DNA from: Smittium mucronatum
Lineage: Eukaryota > Kickxellomycota > Harpellomycetes > Harpellales > Legeriomycetaceae
DNA length: 24,630 nt
Direction of reading: 5' to 3'
Assembly: GCA_001953115.1 (NCBI GenBank)
Contig: LSSL01002062.1
Coordinates: 1-24,630, forward strand
Numbering within the stretch: position 1 is the stretch's first letter; every line of letters begins with the position of its first letter. A model generated the notes under the pieces. That model searched no databases. It was given only the letters and a program-made list of their open reading frames with translations, and was not told the DNA's origin. A program made the position numbers and the translations under genes. This document shows positions 1 through 9,621 of the stretch, piece by piece.

Positions 1-222
1 AACGCTGGACTTTTGCAATATAATATGTCTAAGCTGTGCTAAACGATCGGTTCCTCCTGTTTCGAGATGACCCTCCTCTGAAATTTATGTCATACGAATC
101 GCTGTGCGCTATATCCACTACTACTAACCAATAATAGTACAACACTGTGCGAAATTTTAGTTTAGTGTAATTCAAAAAGTACACTATTAAGCCCCTAAAA
201 CACGGCAAGGTATTTCACTCTT
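1..222 (-). mobile_element. Dispersed repeat family A, copy 1 (cut by window edge)
   Basis: Read on the minus strand, this segment aligns end to end with 16947-17167 on the plus strand (222 against 221 bp, only a few single-base gaps). Identity is roughly 75% by hand count: about 84% in the last 80 bp, about 66% in the middle 64 bp. Both copies begin with AAGAGTGAAATACC (209-222 here). They share blocks such as AAAATTTC.CACAG, CAGAGGAGG and AACAGGAGG, and end at the window edge in CCAGCGTT. A short hairpin near the outer end is kept in both; here its arms are AGTGTA 164-169 and TACACT 180-185. The segment is visibly richer in GC than its surroundings. It probably continues beyond position 1. 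Class is unknown: a retroelement end, a SINE or a DNA transposon end are all possible. One frame reads LAQLRH in both copies through different leucine codons, a slight hint of former coding. Confidence 0.75.
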
Positions 223-232
223 AAGGGTTTTA

Positions 233-320
233 ATTCCAATAGAACCTTTTTTCCATTCCAATAGACACTTTTTTTCATTCCAATAAACCCTTTTTTTCAT
301 TCCAATAGAACTTTTTTTCT
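233..320 (+). repeat. Tandem array, four 22-bp units
   Basis: Units lie at 233-254, 255-276, 277-298 and 299-320, each exactly 22 bp. Each starts ATTCCAATAGA (or ATTCCAATAAA) and ends in a run of six or seven T followed by C. Units differ at one to four positions, mostly in the ACC/CAC/CCC/ACT segment. There are no spacers. Confidence 0.9.
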
Positions 321-321
321 G

Positions 322-334
322 GACCTGTGAGGTC
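322..334. repeat. Short perfect dyad GACCT-GTG-AGGTC
   Basis: Perfect 5-bp arms around a 3-base loop, placed directly after the last unit of the left 22-bp array. It is the most GC-rich part of the spacer. Function is unknown; it may mark an element-internal boundary. Confidence 0.55.
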
Positions 335-511
335 TTTCTTATAAGCAATAATTCAATTTAACTTATAAACATTGCTATATGTCATTATTGGTTAAAATCT
401 TATTGTTCTTAGTTATTATAATTTTTTTTCTTTTTGACTGGTATAAACAATTATTCAGTCCAAAAATAACGCTTTTTTACATTCTCATCAAAAAAATAAC
501 CCCGCAAATCT

Positions 512-574
512 AAAAAAAGGGTCTATTGGAATGAAAAAAGGTCTATTGGAATGAAAAAAAGGTTCTATTATTAT
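512..574 (-). repeat. Inverted tandem array, three units
   Basis: Three reverse-complement units of the same motif lie at about 512-532, 533-552 and 553-574. They read as runs of A, then GGGTCTATTGGAAT or close variants. The outermost unit is degenerate (TATTATTAT in place of TATTGGAAT). Paired with the left array, they could form a long imperfect stem. Confidence 0.88.
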
Positions 575-676
575 GAAAAACCCTGTAAAAAATCTACACA
601 TATATAATTTATGTAAAATATTCAAAAAATTGTCCAAAATTTGGATATATTTTTATTTCTGAGAGCAATTTAATAA

Positions 677-698
677 ATATATATATATATATATATAT
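677..698. repeat. (AT)n microsatellite
   Basis: An uninterrupted AT dinucleotide tract of 11 units in AT-rich non-coding DNA. Confidence 0.9.
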
Positions 699-899
699 GC
701 TTTTTATCAATATAGATTGATTAACCCGAGTGTTTATTTAATTTTAACAATATCAATTGGATATACAGACATTTTACTTTCATTTATTTGAGTATTTCGT
801 ATATTGTATTTTTTCTAATTAAATTTCAATAATAGAAATTTGTTTTTGGTGTTATTTAGGCATTATATAGGTTATTTTTTGGGTGAAAATCACCAATTT

Positions 900-914
900 A
901 ATAATAATAATAAT
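900..914. repeat. (AAT)n microsatellite
   Basis: Five ATA/AAT trinucleotide units in a row. Short and probably without function. Confidence 0.8.
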
Positions 915-1092
915 GCATTGATTTTGTAAAAAAAAATTTTCTAAATTAAAATAAAATATAAATAATCTAAAAAATTAATATACAAACTAGGATTTATTTT
1001 GGACATAAAAATAAAACTAGAATTTGAAAAAAATAGAAATTTTTTGAGCATAAAGATCTTTATGTTAATAATTTTTAATCGAGAAATTATAA

Positions 1093-1117
1093 ATATATAT
1101 ATATATATATATATATA
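1093..1117. repeat. (AT)n microsatellite
   Basis: An uninterrupted AT tract of about 12 units, the second in this intergenic region. Confidence 0.9.
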
Positions 1118-4100
1118 AAATAAAAGTTTTGCTTTGGGAAAAGATAAATTTCTATTGATTCTATAAATTCAAATTATTAAATTTATATAACATTTGATAT
1201 TTAATTCGAAAATTTGTTATATCGAAATCCTGAAATATAAAAAAGGAATTTTATTTGATAAATAATTTTTTTGAAAAAAATATAAAACTATATTTACTAT
1301 GAATTGAAACTAAAAATCAGTTTTTAGATATGCCACGAGATAAGTTTAAATCCCAATTTTAATTAAGAAGTGGGTAGAATACAATCCTGGCCGATAAAAA
1401 AATTTAATAAATACATCTATTTAATTATTTTTCGAATTTACCAGTAAATTGAAATGTAGAAAGAGCCGATAAGACAGGTTTTAAAAATAAATGTAATAAA
1501 ATAAAAAAAATTCAAGGAAATTAAAATATTGAATACAAGTAAGATAGACTAAAAAAATGATGAAAAATATAAGTCCCATTGGGGAGTTTTTTACTAAAAA
1601 AACGAAGTTGTAATTATTGTTGGGTATATTATAAAAATATGAAGTCCGGAAGTAAAAATCCTAATTCCAACACAAAAAAAAACATACCGTTGAGTATTAT
1701 TTAAATGCAATCATAATCCTTATATTTGATTCCTAGAAATATATATGTAGAGCAAAAATTTTCCTAAGAAAAGTTACAAATATAATATTCCAAGAGAAAA
1801 TAAAAATTTACAGATTATTTTTCTTCTTATTTTAAAAATCCTTTTTCATTATTTGACTCGTAGTAATTACATAAATCGAAGGGTAGTAGATTGGTTTTGG
1901 TGATTCATTTTATTAATTCTAGAACTGAGTAGCTATTTAAAAATGTTTTTTTTGTTAAGAAAAGATGTTAACAGTATTTTTACAATATAGATAGTTACGA
2001 TATAGATGTGAGGATATATTCATAATTTTTTTTGGAGTGCTTCTTTGAATAAAGTCCTATTAGTTTCACAACAATTTCTTGAATATTGTTATTTTCAATT
2101 TTGAAACTATCTATCTAAAATAGACAAAAATGCATTCTAATTTATAATAAAGAAAAAAAAACCAATGTTAGCTCTTTATAGGGATATTAGCGTATACTTT
2201 AGAGATAAAGTATTAACTAATAGAAATTTTTTAGAAATATCTTAAAACTATAAATAAAAAACTATGAAAAAGTGTTGTGTTTTTATCCAAAGCCACTACA
2301 GACATTTTATTAGCTAAAAGCAATAATACGACTTATAAGGTGTCTTTTTAGCCTTTTGAGCATATATCATATCAAAACACAATTATATTATATTTTAATC
2401 CACCATAGAATGTATAATATAAAACATAAAATATAAAAAATAAATTTTTTTTTAAAAATATAGTATTTATATCTACAGATGTGAGTTTTGATTATTTTAT
2501 GAAATGAGACCCCAAACAGGCTTAGATACGATAAAATTTTACATACGCTATTAACGATATATCACAGTTTGCTTTTCATGAACTTAATATAGTAATAAAA
2601 TTAATCTAATCCATTGTTTAGTAATGGCTAAAATGTAATTTTTTTGAAATTTTAACAGCACCAAAAATCCCACTAAGCTTTTTAAAAATTTAAATGAACC
2701 AATAAAAATGTTTCTTTGATTTTTTTTTTCTAAATCATTTAGTTCTTTTGATTATATTCAACTAGTGCTTTGTCACAGAATATTAGCAATAGATTTTCAA
2801 TAAAGGGTAATATATTATATTTTCAAACATTTTTAACAAGTATTCAAGAAAAAAGAATTTTAGTAAGATTTTCTATCTTTTCCAATTTATAATAACAATT
2901 TTTAGAATAGGTTTTTCATTCTAATGGAAATTAAGTTGTAATAAAAAATTAAACCAGCTTTTATTGATACTTTTCTTTTAATTAACTTCCAAAAAAAAGT
3001 AATTAGTTTGTCAAAAGTTGCAGTTGTGTAAAGAAATTCTCACACCGAACATAAAATTTAAAAACGTTTTAAAGAGAGATGATAAATAATATCAATTTGA
3101 TCACTGTTTCATATAGTTTAATTTTAACATGTCCCAAGATGTAATAAATATTTAAGAAATGAATCCCATTGAAAGTGATGGTTCCATAAAAAATAAATCA
3201 CAATATTTTATAAGGTACTCTTTCAAGCGAGTACAATATGCGATTTTTTTTTTTTTTGATGAATTCAATTTCTTTTAGATTTTTTTTATCCAATAGAAGT
3301 TATATCGGCCCAATTTACGATATAGAACGATTGGTGTAATTTTAGTTTTTTAACCTTAATTTTTTTTTTAATATTAAAACTTAAGCCTTTTTTTGGGAAT
3401 AAAGCTTTCCATCTCCAATTTATCACAAAAAAAACATGGAAATTACAGAAATAAAACCAAAAACTATCCAATTCCAGATAAGTCTAATATTATATAGTAT
3501 TACAATAATATTTGCGTTTAAAACCAGCTTAGAGCCATTTAAAAACACAATAGGAGGATAATAAACCCTTTAACTTATATCAAAGTTAGTATGTGTAAAA
3601 AAATTACATTCATACAATGTGTTTTTTTGATCATTTATTCACCGTTTATCGCATTAATATTGCCAATTTTATAGAAGGCAAAAGTGTATATATAGTTGAA
3701 TGATTCGTATCAAACATTCATATAATCAGGACATAACTTGAATTTCAGTTTTTATTACAAAGAAGGGGTATAGTAAACTTTACTGAAAATTTTTACATAA
3801 AAAGCCCAGATAAAAGTGATAAGGAACATCGGGTATCGATAAAAGCTGGAATGTTTAATTTGTATAATTACAAAGCATTCATTCTAAGGGTAATTAATTC
3901 TGAAAATACCAAAGAGTAGAGATGTTACTGAGAAAATTTCTAAGCTCAATTAAAGAGATTGGTGCTTCTTAAATAATCATCTAAAGGTCTGCAAATCTCC
4001 CTCAAAACATCAATAATTTACAAGATAATAATTAGAGGATACAACATTTCCAACTATATGCTTTATTTATTTGTGTAATTGGTTATGGAAATATAATGAA

Positions 4101-6293
4101 TATTGATTGGTTGTTTATTTTTCCGTATATTATTCTTTATTTAAATATAACTCAGCCCCCAAAGCCATTTTATGAAAAATATGTAATACGAAGAACATTA
4201 ACTTCGATAAAAATTATAGGATACTTTTTTTTATATTATTTGCTCAATAGTAAAAGAAAAAATACCAAACCCCTTTTTTCTCACAAGATTCAAAAGCTTA
4301 AACTTTTAATAAACGTGGATTTTTTTAAAGATAGAAAAATGCATTATTTTACAAGTTATTTAGTATTATTGAGTCTATTTTTATTGATGTGAAAATTAGC
4401 TTATTACTTTCTTGTGTTACAATATCAGCAGCTATAGAAATCGCTTTATTTTTAGAGAGCTACTTCGAGGGAACAATAGGCTATTTTTCAAGAGAAAAAA
4501 TATCAACAGTAAAATAGCTTATTTGATAAAAATGTTTATACCCAAACCAATCAAGCATTATAATCTTAGTTACATTGATTAATAATAAAGTTGTACAGTT
4601 CAAATAAAGTAATTCAATATAATCGAGCATTTTTAGTAATATTGCAATGTTTCATAAACAAAAAGGCATCCTAATAAGGAAAGTGAACGAATTCTGAGTG
4701 TTTGCGTGTATTATTGGTGGTGTTGGCCAAAATTAGAATCTGATGCCAGTATCCAGCAGAAGAAATAGATATGTGGATTTTAAAAATTTGTAACATAGTT
4801 ACATATAAAAAGTGTCATCACAATCCCGCGTTTTTGTAAATACGTGATTCTTCCTTTTAAAAAACCAATTCGAGAACAGATGAATAGGAGCTTTGTAAAA
4901 GCGATTAATGTTGTAGCTTTTATAATATTTTTTTTAAAAATTTTATAAAGCGAAATTTCTGATTAGAATCAGATGAAAGATTTCAACTGTATGGATAACG
5001 ATCGATAATGATAATAGATAGGGGCTATGTGTGGAAGTTGTATTTTTTCGAATTACTTTTAAAAAAAGTGTCCAGTTAGTTTGATACTCTTGACTTAATA
5101 TCGAAAGTCTCAACAATGATTTCAAGCTATTTTTTATAAGAAAAACAAAAAAAGAGAAGCTGATATGATTAAATGTAAGAGTGAGATGTGTAAATAGTAA
5201 AAAGAACCCCATTCATGACTATGATACGATATTTTTTATGCTATAAGGCTTTAAAAGAAGTTACAAATTATTAACCCATAAATCGTCGTTCATCAAATCC
5301 ATATCCGGCCAACCAAGGCGGAGATATAATTAAGAGTGGATTTTTGGTATACTTTACAATTCTCTATAAAAATTCACAGAAATATCATAAATTTTTTTTT
5401 TTCTCTTCAAAAAAATATATTCAGATTTTTTCAAAGCAATTTGAGGGCATTTTTTTTTAGCCATTGTGCTTAATCGATGGTTTTTACAATTTTTTTGTAT
5501 TATTGACTTTTTGGAATTTTATTGTCGTATCTTTGAATCTCTGGTAATTCATATTTATGGTTTTAAAAATTAAAAAACGAAGATAAGATATTTGTCAATT
5601 TTTTTTTTGAACACAACTAGGCGATATCCTTTAATATGTTTTTTTAAATGATATATAGAGCTTATTTAGGGCCGAATAATTGGGTTTTTTAAAAGCAACA
5701 TCTAGTTTTTATATAGCCCGAAATGGATGAAATAGCGATAAATATATTGATATCTAGTCATAGTATTTTATAAGGTTAATAGCTATTTTACATTTAAAAC
5801 TTTCCATAACCTCGTAATTCCAATAATTAAAATTGGATGGATTGGATATTGGATTTAAAATAGCTGATTCCTAAATGATAATAAATTTATGCTATTTAAA
5901 GAAAATTAGCTCACTCTTAGTTTGGTATTTTTGTTTAATTAATAACGAGACTTTTTTTTTTGAGGGCAAGTTATAATTATTCCAAATATTTTACAAGTTT
6001 GTTTTTAGTTTAGATAAAAAGCAGTGAAAGCAAATTAATTATTAATACTCGAGGAATAAATTTACTTTCAAACGTATGAATAACAAACTTTTATATAGCA
6101 ACGTGAACTAAAGTTTATTTTAAGTTTCTATAATAAATTTATATCTATTCTAAATTTTTATTTTCTTGGTATTTCATTGTATATTTTTAAAATTTTTAGC
6201 TTATTAACAAAATTAGATTATAAAAAAAGCAAGGGTATTCATATTTTTTTCCAACCTGTTTTGTCAATAATTCTAACTCAAATTTAGAAAGTA

Positions 6294-7083
6294 GGAAAGT
6301 GGAGGGGTCTTCTTGAATCCAAATTCACTTGATATCTCAAATGGCTTTTATTTAGATTTTAGAATTTTAATTCAACCAAGTATAGGCTTTCCTAAAAATT
6401 TATACGGAATGAAAATTCAATGGATAGCTTTTCCATCCGAATCAAGTGTATAAGATATTGGAAATATTCTTTATCTCCAATTTACACTAAGAAAATTTAT
6501 GTGGCTGGGCTTATTTTCAGGGTTACACTATGATTTTACCGCATCAAAGGAATTTTTCATAGCAAATATTTGCATAATCGGAGCATTATTTCATTTGAGA
6601 ATATGAATCTTTTTTTCTTTTTCCGATTAGATATTTAAATGAGGTACTCAAATACTCGATCATTCTACGGTCAATATCATGTGTTATTAACTTATTCATC
6701 CGAAATTAGTTTTCTTAAATCAAGTTAATGAATTTTATTTTGATAAAGGTATTACCTGTTGAATTAAGTGAACCTGAAGTAAATTTGGTAAATTTTTTGG
6801 AATAGGAATAGCCTATTTTGATTGGCTTATTTTATGTTTAGCTTCCACGATTTTATTAACATGCTTTTTTTGGGCAGCTTGACTAATGAGGATAAATTTG
6901 CGAGAAAAAAATACAATTAAAAAACCAAGGAATATAGAAATCCGAATTAGGGGATACATTCTATTTATGGGCGGAAATACCTTCATCAAAATATTCATTA
7001 GCTATCCTGCTATACCTTCAGTAAATCAAAAGCTTTTAGAAGAATTAGAAGAAATAACTGGCCAATTTTCTGCCAATGATTGA
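6294..7083 (+). other. Two interrupted open stretches, possible decayed coding DNA
   Basis: Two long near-open readings lie on the plus strand. About 6294-6606 is open for roughly 100 codons except one TAA near 6450. About 6776-7083 is open for roughly 100 codons except one TGA near 6880, and ends at TGA 7081-7083. The second has a hydrophobic stretch with Trp and Cys followed by a charged segment, ending near LLEELEEITGQF. No family is recognised. At this base composition, stop-free runs of 50 codons occur by chance dozens of times in a window of this size over six frames, so the evidence is weak. It is listed because two such stretches lie together. Confidence 0.15.
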
Positions 7084-9190
7084 TTGTGTTACTAGTGAAG
7101 AGGGATTAAAAAGATATATTCATATTTTTGAGCATGGTTTTGCATATATTTTATTGATTAATTGATAATATTTAAGCATTATTAATTCAATAAATCGGTA
7201 TAAGTTTTTATTCAAAGCTTTAAAACGTGTGTTAAATACTAGGGGGAGGGATAATTCTATTTCAATTGGTAATCTTATGAAAAAACCACAATTTAAGCTA
7301 AAAATATCAGCAGTTAGGTGTACCCTCTTTTTAGGATTGTTGATAAAAAGCGTAAAATAAATTATATTTGCTATTTCTTAAGTTACATGGAAAAAAATGC
7401 CTAAAATCCATCGCTAAATTTATAATCTTATTAAATCAAATTGTTTAAATGAAAATAAATTCCAAAGACCATTTTGCTCCCCAAACTAGTTAAATGGGCA
7501 TGTAATGGATATAGGTTAAGTAATTGATTTTATTTAAAAATTTAAATAAGATTGGTATATATATACGTATATCTGATTATGTGAGATGGGTCTCCAATAT
7601 TTTCCTGACACCTCATAGATAAGTTACCAAATAAAAAATAGCACGGAATTGAGAATAAATTTCATTATATTAAAACTAAAATTCTATATTATTTTGTAAT
7701 GTGTCACACGCATTTGCATTATAACTCTTTACCATTATCATTATATTTTATTGACCCGAATATATTTTAAAATCATTGGATAGTTTGATGATAACACCTA
7801 CTGAATTAAGGTTTGAAATATATGAGAACTATATTAAGTTAAAGTTCACATAAAGAAAAAGTTATTAGAAAAGGTTCCTTATGTTTAATTCTGTAATGAT
7901 TGGGTTAAGTGGCTATCTTGAATGTTTTTAGAGGAAGAGCTTCATTAACAAACTGGTTACCAATTCAATTATCGGGTTTAAATATAAAGTATATAAATGT
8001 TGGACCAAAAAGATTAAGCTCCTAAAGGAAATATTTTTACTAATCGAAGATAATAGAATTCCCTTAACACACACCGCTACCCCCTCCCCCTCCAATTTTA
8101 CCCACAAAAAGTAAAATAATGGCAGCCAATATTAAAATATATAGTTACGAATGATAATTTCAATAGAAATGACATAAGGTCCAATAAAGTTTTTATTCAG
8201 TAAGGCTAGATAAATTACTATTATTTAAGCTAATAAATGTTTTTGGGCATAAATCTTTTAATGATAAGGCAAAGCAAATGACCCGCGGCTTAAAATCACA
8301 ACAATTAAAGTCTCGATGAAAAAAGTAAAGATTGTTCTGATCAGTTAGATACTAAGCTTAAATGTTTGACTTATGTTATCATAATATACCAATGAGGTTT
8401 TTTACAAATCCTAAAAAGGCTAAATAACCTCCAATGATAGAATGAATTTCATTGTTTTTTTTTATAATTCATTATCTAAGTAAAGATGGCAGTTGCTCCT
8501 TAGCAGTGAAGGTGAATGCAAGGAATCAATCGAGAATAAATGTTGATATAAATGTACGAATATTTGGTAGTTTAAAAAAATCATTACACAAATTTGATTA
8601 TTTTCAAATAGATTTTATAGCCATTTTTTTTAGAAACACAGATTTGTACAAAAGAATCAGTTGTGGAGTTTTTTTTTCTGAATGAGTTGATTTCATTAGA
8701 CCAAGATTGCCCGCGTATCCTAAAATAACAAAACATTGGATAATTATTAATCAAACCAATTAATTGTATTCCAAAATTGGTGACCTTATATTGCCATATT
8801 TGGAACAATAAAAATAAATGGTAAACTTGACTAGCCATTTAATGTCCAGCACCTTGGATTGTTCAAAAAATACTGAAGGCAATAAAAGTCCAAGAAATCA
8901 ACGTTCTTTGAGGTGAGATCCTTTCAGCCAATCATTTTTAAGGGATACATTTCTATCTAAATTAAGGTATATGTTGTATCTTAACAACCAAAAACGCCGT
9001 CCCAAACTCTTTTATCTCTAGAGCACATGAAAGGCACGAAAAGGAAAGACTTATTAGTCCTAAATAGTACTTTGACCATTTTTAGACTTATTAGCATAGT
9101 ATTTTAAGAAATTGGCCTTATTAATGATCATTCGAAACTTAATGATGGGCATTTTCACCTACATAAAAGATTCATTTTTGAATTCCATAA
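7084..9190. other. AT-rich gene-free stretch
   Basis: No convincing gene on either strand. The overlapping opposite ORFs at 8452-8685 (+) and 8584-8838 (-) show no recognisable domain and shadow each other. The only compositional outlier is the cytosine-rich run at 8080-8093. Confidence 0.55.
8080..8093. repeat. Polypyrimidine C-run tract
   Basis: Two runs of five C separated by one T, then T and CC, in otherwise very AT-rich DNA. The minus strand carries the matching G-runs. With only two long G-runs, a classical intramolecular four-run quadruplex is not available from this site alone. Function is unknown. Confidence 0.6.
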
Positions 9191-9201
9191 TATAACAGAC
9201 A

Positions 9202-9232
9202 CCAGTTACGGAAAAATAAGTATAGTAACTGG
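9202..9232. promoter_or_regulatory. Perfect 8-bp dyad upstream of the WOPR gene
   Basis: CCAGTTAC at 9202-9209 pairs exactly with GTAACTGG at 9225-9232 around a 15-base spacer, ending about 390 bp before the WOPR start codon. It could be a binding site for a dimeric regulator or a hairpin if transcribed. The dyad is seen directly; a regulatory role is inference. Confidence 0.4.
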
Positions 9233-9310
9233 AGCTTACGTAATTAAAAATAAAATTTCTTCTTAAGGAATATAAATGTCATCCCCAATTAGTCAAATTA
9301 CCTTAAAAAA

Positions 9311-9335
9311 CATCTGTAACCCATTATTACAGATG
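9311..9335. promoter_or_regulatory. Perfect 9-bp hairpin dyad upstream of the WOPR gene
   Basis: CATCTGTAA at 9311-9319 pairs exactly with TTACAGATG at 9327-9335 around the 7-base loop CCCATTA, about 290 bp before the start codon. It is the strongest stem in the upstream region. It could act as a DNA dyad or as a leader hairpin if transcription starts upstream. Confidence 0.45.
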
Positions 9336-9527
9336 AAATAAATAAACAATGGTTGTGGTATATAGTATTTAAGACCCGAATTCATCAGGAAAAATGACTT
9401 TATTAGTGCTATACATCACCATCATTTTAAATAATATATAGTCGGAGTGTTTTTTCCCTTTTTATCTTCTCTCAAATATTCTCAGCAAAATTTTAAATAT
9501 CGCAATATTATTTACCAAAATTTACGC

Positions 9528-9545
9528 ATGCCCATTTCCCTTTAA
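9528..9545 (+). promoter_or_regulatory. Upstream ORF 1 (5 codons)
   Basis: ATG followed by four codons and TAA, ending 76 bases before the WOPR start codon. The base at -3 is C, a poor initiation context. It overlaps the dyad at 9536-9553. Whether it lies in the mRNA depends on the unknown transcription start. Confidence 0.35.
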
Positions 9546-9553
9546 CCAGGGAA
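9536..9553. promoter_or_regulatory. 6-bp dyad TTCCCT-TTAACC-AGGGAA
   Basis: Perfect arms TTCCCT 9536-9541 and AGGGAA 9548-9553 around a 6-base loop, about 70-85 bp upstream of the WOPR ATG. It may be a protein-binding palindrome or a small leader stem. The role is inferred only from position. Confidence 0.35.
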
Positions 9554-9554
9554 T

Positions 9555-9617
9555 ATGCTCTTTTTCTCCTCGCGACACACGGAAAAATTTCGAGTTTCAA
9601 TTATCTGTTTTTTTTAA
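9555..9617 (+). promoter_or_regulatory. Upstream ORF 2 (20 codons)
   Basis: ATG at 9555 with A at -3 (a favourable eukaryotic context) opens a 20-codon reading that stops at TAA 9615-9617, four bases before the WOPR start codon at 9622. Its frame differs from the main ORF by one base. If transcribed, it would be expected to lower initiation at the main ATG, or to make it depend on reinitiation or leaky scanning. The peptide is not recognised. Confidence 0.4.
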
Positions 9618-9621
9618 TATC

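Larger units (their letters stand above)
224..585. repeat. Foldback element with inverted tandem 22-bp arrays
   Basis: The left arm (224-320) carries four head-to-tail 22-bp units. The right arm (512-585) carries three units of 20-22 bp in reverse complement. The arms also match outside the units: AGGGTTTT at 224-231 pairs with AAAACCCT at 578-585. The spacer 321-511 is AT-rich and starts with a perfect dyad. The structure begins within two bases of the end of repeat family A copy 1, so the two may be parts of one element or nested insertions. No ORF is present. A non-autonomous foldback or MITE-like element is the simplest reading. No target-site duplication could be assigned. Confidence 0.75.
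586..6280. other. AT-rich gene-free stretch
   Basis: Read on both strands. Besides the microsatellites listed separately, it shows only homopolymer runs of A and T and short, low-complexity ORFs. ORFs at 3286-3471 (-), 4096-4392 (+) and 4943-5212 (-) are rich in Phe, Ile, Leu, Lys and Tyr, as expected from translated AT-rich DNA, and show no domain. No tRNA, rRNA or known RNA motif was seen. Confidence 0.6.
9420..9621 (+). promoter_or_regulatory. Putative promoter and 5' leader of the WOPR gene
   Basis: Composition changes here from AT-rich desert to a pyrimidine-rich segment (around 9448-9475 and 9558-9570), which is common in fungal promoters and leaders. It contains a dyad at 9536-9553 and two uORFs. 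No clear TATA box can be fixed and the transcription start is unknown, so the boundaries are approximate. Confidence 0.4.

Noticed and set aside
233..320. CRISPR-like direct repeats
   Set aside because: The 22-bp units are contiguous with no spacers, are paired with inverted units, and the genome is eukaryotic.
4096..4392. 98-codon ORF on the plus strand
   Set aside because: Composition is what translated AT-rich DNA gives (Phe, Ile, Leu, Tyr, Lys). No domain and no compositional change at its ends.
7839..7846. Wor1-type binding motif TTAAAGTT, also at 12145-12153 and 16232-16240
   Set aside because: At this base composition one to several matches are expected by chance in the window, and none lies in the proximal WOPR promoter.
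8452..8838. Overlapping opposite ORFs of 77 and 84 codons
   Set aside because: They overlap each other on opposite strands, show no domain, and have no composition shift.
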